This document shows, in pieces, positions 32,154 through 32,239 of a stretch of 32,239 bases of DNA. The notes below the pieces were generated by a model. That model saw only the letters and a list, made by a program, of their open reading frames with translations, did no database searches and was not told the DNA's origin. The position numbers and the translations under genes were made by a program. How positions within the stretch are numbered: the first letter of the stretch is position 1; each line of letters opens with the position of its first letter. The stretch comes from JALENY01 sp036310185 (GTDB lineage Bacteria; Bacillota; Clostridia; Lachnospirales; Lachnospiraceae): positions 1 to 32,239 of the forward strand of contig JAXJSH010000010.1 of the NCBI GenBank assembly GCA_036310185.1, given 5' to 3'.

Positions 32154-32239
32154 CATCCATACTGGCTGCACAGTGCCGTGGGCTCTCCGAGGGCTCCTCC
32201 GGAGAGGGGGTGCGGTCACTGCGGTGACCTCTGCTGTCC

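Noticed and set aside
1..32239. CRISPR arrays, tRNA or rRNA genes
   Set aside because: No regularly spaced repeats and no tRNA or rRNA signature sequences were seen on either strand.

Overview
The window is a stretch of accessory DNA from a low-GC Firmicute, most likely a gut Clostridium or Lachnospiraceae relative. The evidence is strong AGGAGG ribosome sites, frequent GTG/TTG starts, Tn4451-type recombinase, TnpV and relaxase proteins, and a Firmicute-style EssC. I see no rRNA, tRNA or CRISPR array. Nearly everything belongs to mobile elements or is carried by them, and several layers of insertion and decay are visible.

Left part (1-5121): the 5' end of a group II intron on the minus strand (1-130), a class-C beta-lactamase-like serine hydrolase, a GNAT acetyltransferase, a truncated DUF1062 protein and a small CD3324-like DNA-binding protein, all on the minus strand. 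A two-gene IS91-type element follows on the plus strand (tyrosine recombinase plus HUH/Y2 transposase). It has a terminator and a hairpin covering the ribosome site in front, and a 29-bp-arm hairpin behind.

Second part (5105-10430): remains of a mobilizable element. It holds a large serine recombinase with a remnant of a small companion ORF, a RhuM-family gene between two similar short palindromes, a decayed C-terminal piece of a MobV relaxase, and a MobA/MobL relaxase pseudogene (+ strand) broken by one frameshift and one in-frame stop.

Central part (10454-25855, all minus strand): a compact type VII secretion (T7SS/ESX-like) locus. In transcription order it encodes an XRE regulator, a zinc-ribbon/TPR protein, an unknown 229-residue protein, a membrane protein with a YidD domain, an SPFH protein with zinc ribbons, an FHA-containing EssC ATPase, a YukD/EsaB ubiquitin-like protein and three WXG100-size proteins. 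These are followed by two candidate effectors with almost the same N-terminal domain, each followed by a DUF4176 partner, then a zinc-ribbon protein, a PP2C phosphatase and a transmembrane Ser/Thr kinase. EsaA, EssA and a recognisable EssB are absent. The inferred logic is that the kinase and phosphatase set a phospho-threonine state read by the EssC FHA domain, while the SPFH, YidD and TPR proteins may replace the usual membrane partners.

Right part (25865-32239): a tyrosine integrase between two 25-bp identical inverted copies of a palindrome, a possible short RNA unit, a second XRE regulator (+), and then a second Tn4451-like module. That module has tnpV, a broken small ORF, a second large serine recombinase, a small HTH protein with an operator-embedded promoter, a small hypothetical gene, an intact MobV relaxase and an oriT resembling that of pMV158. 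The T7SS locus therefore lies between two related mobilizable modules, which suggests transfer as cargo.
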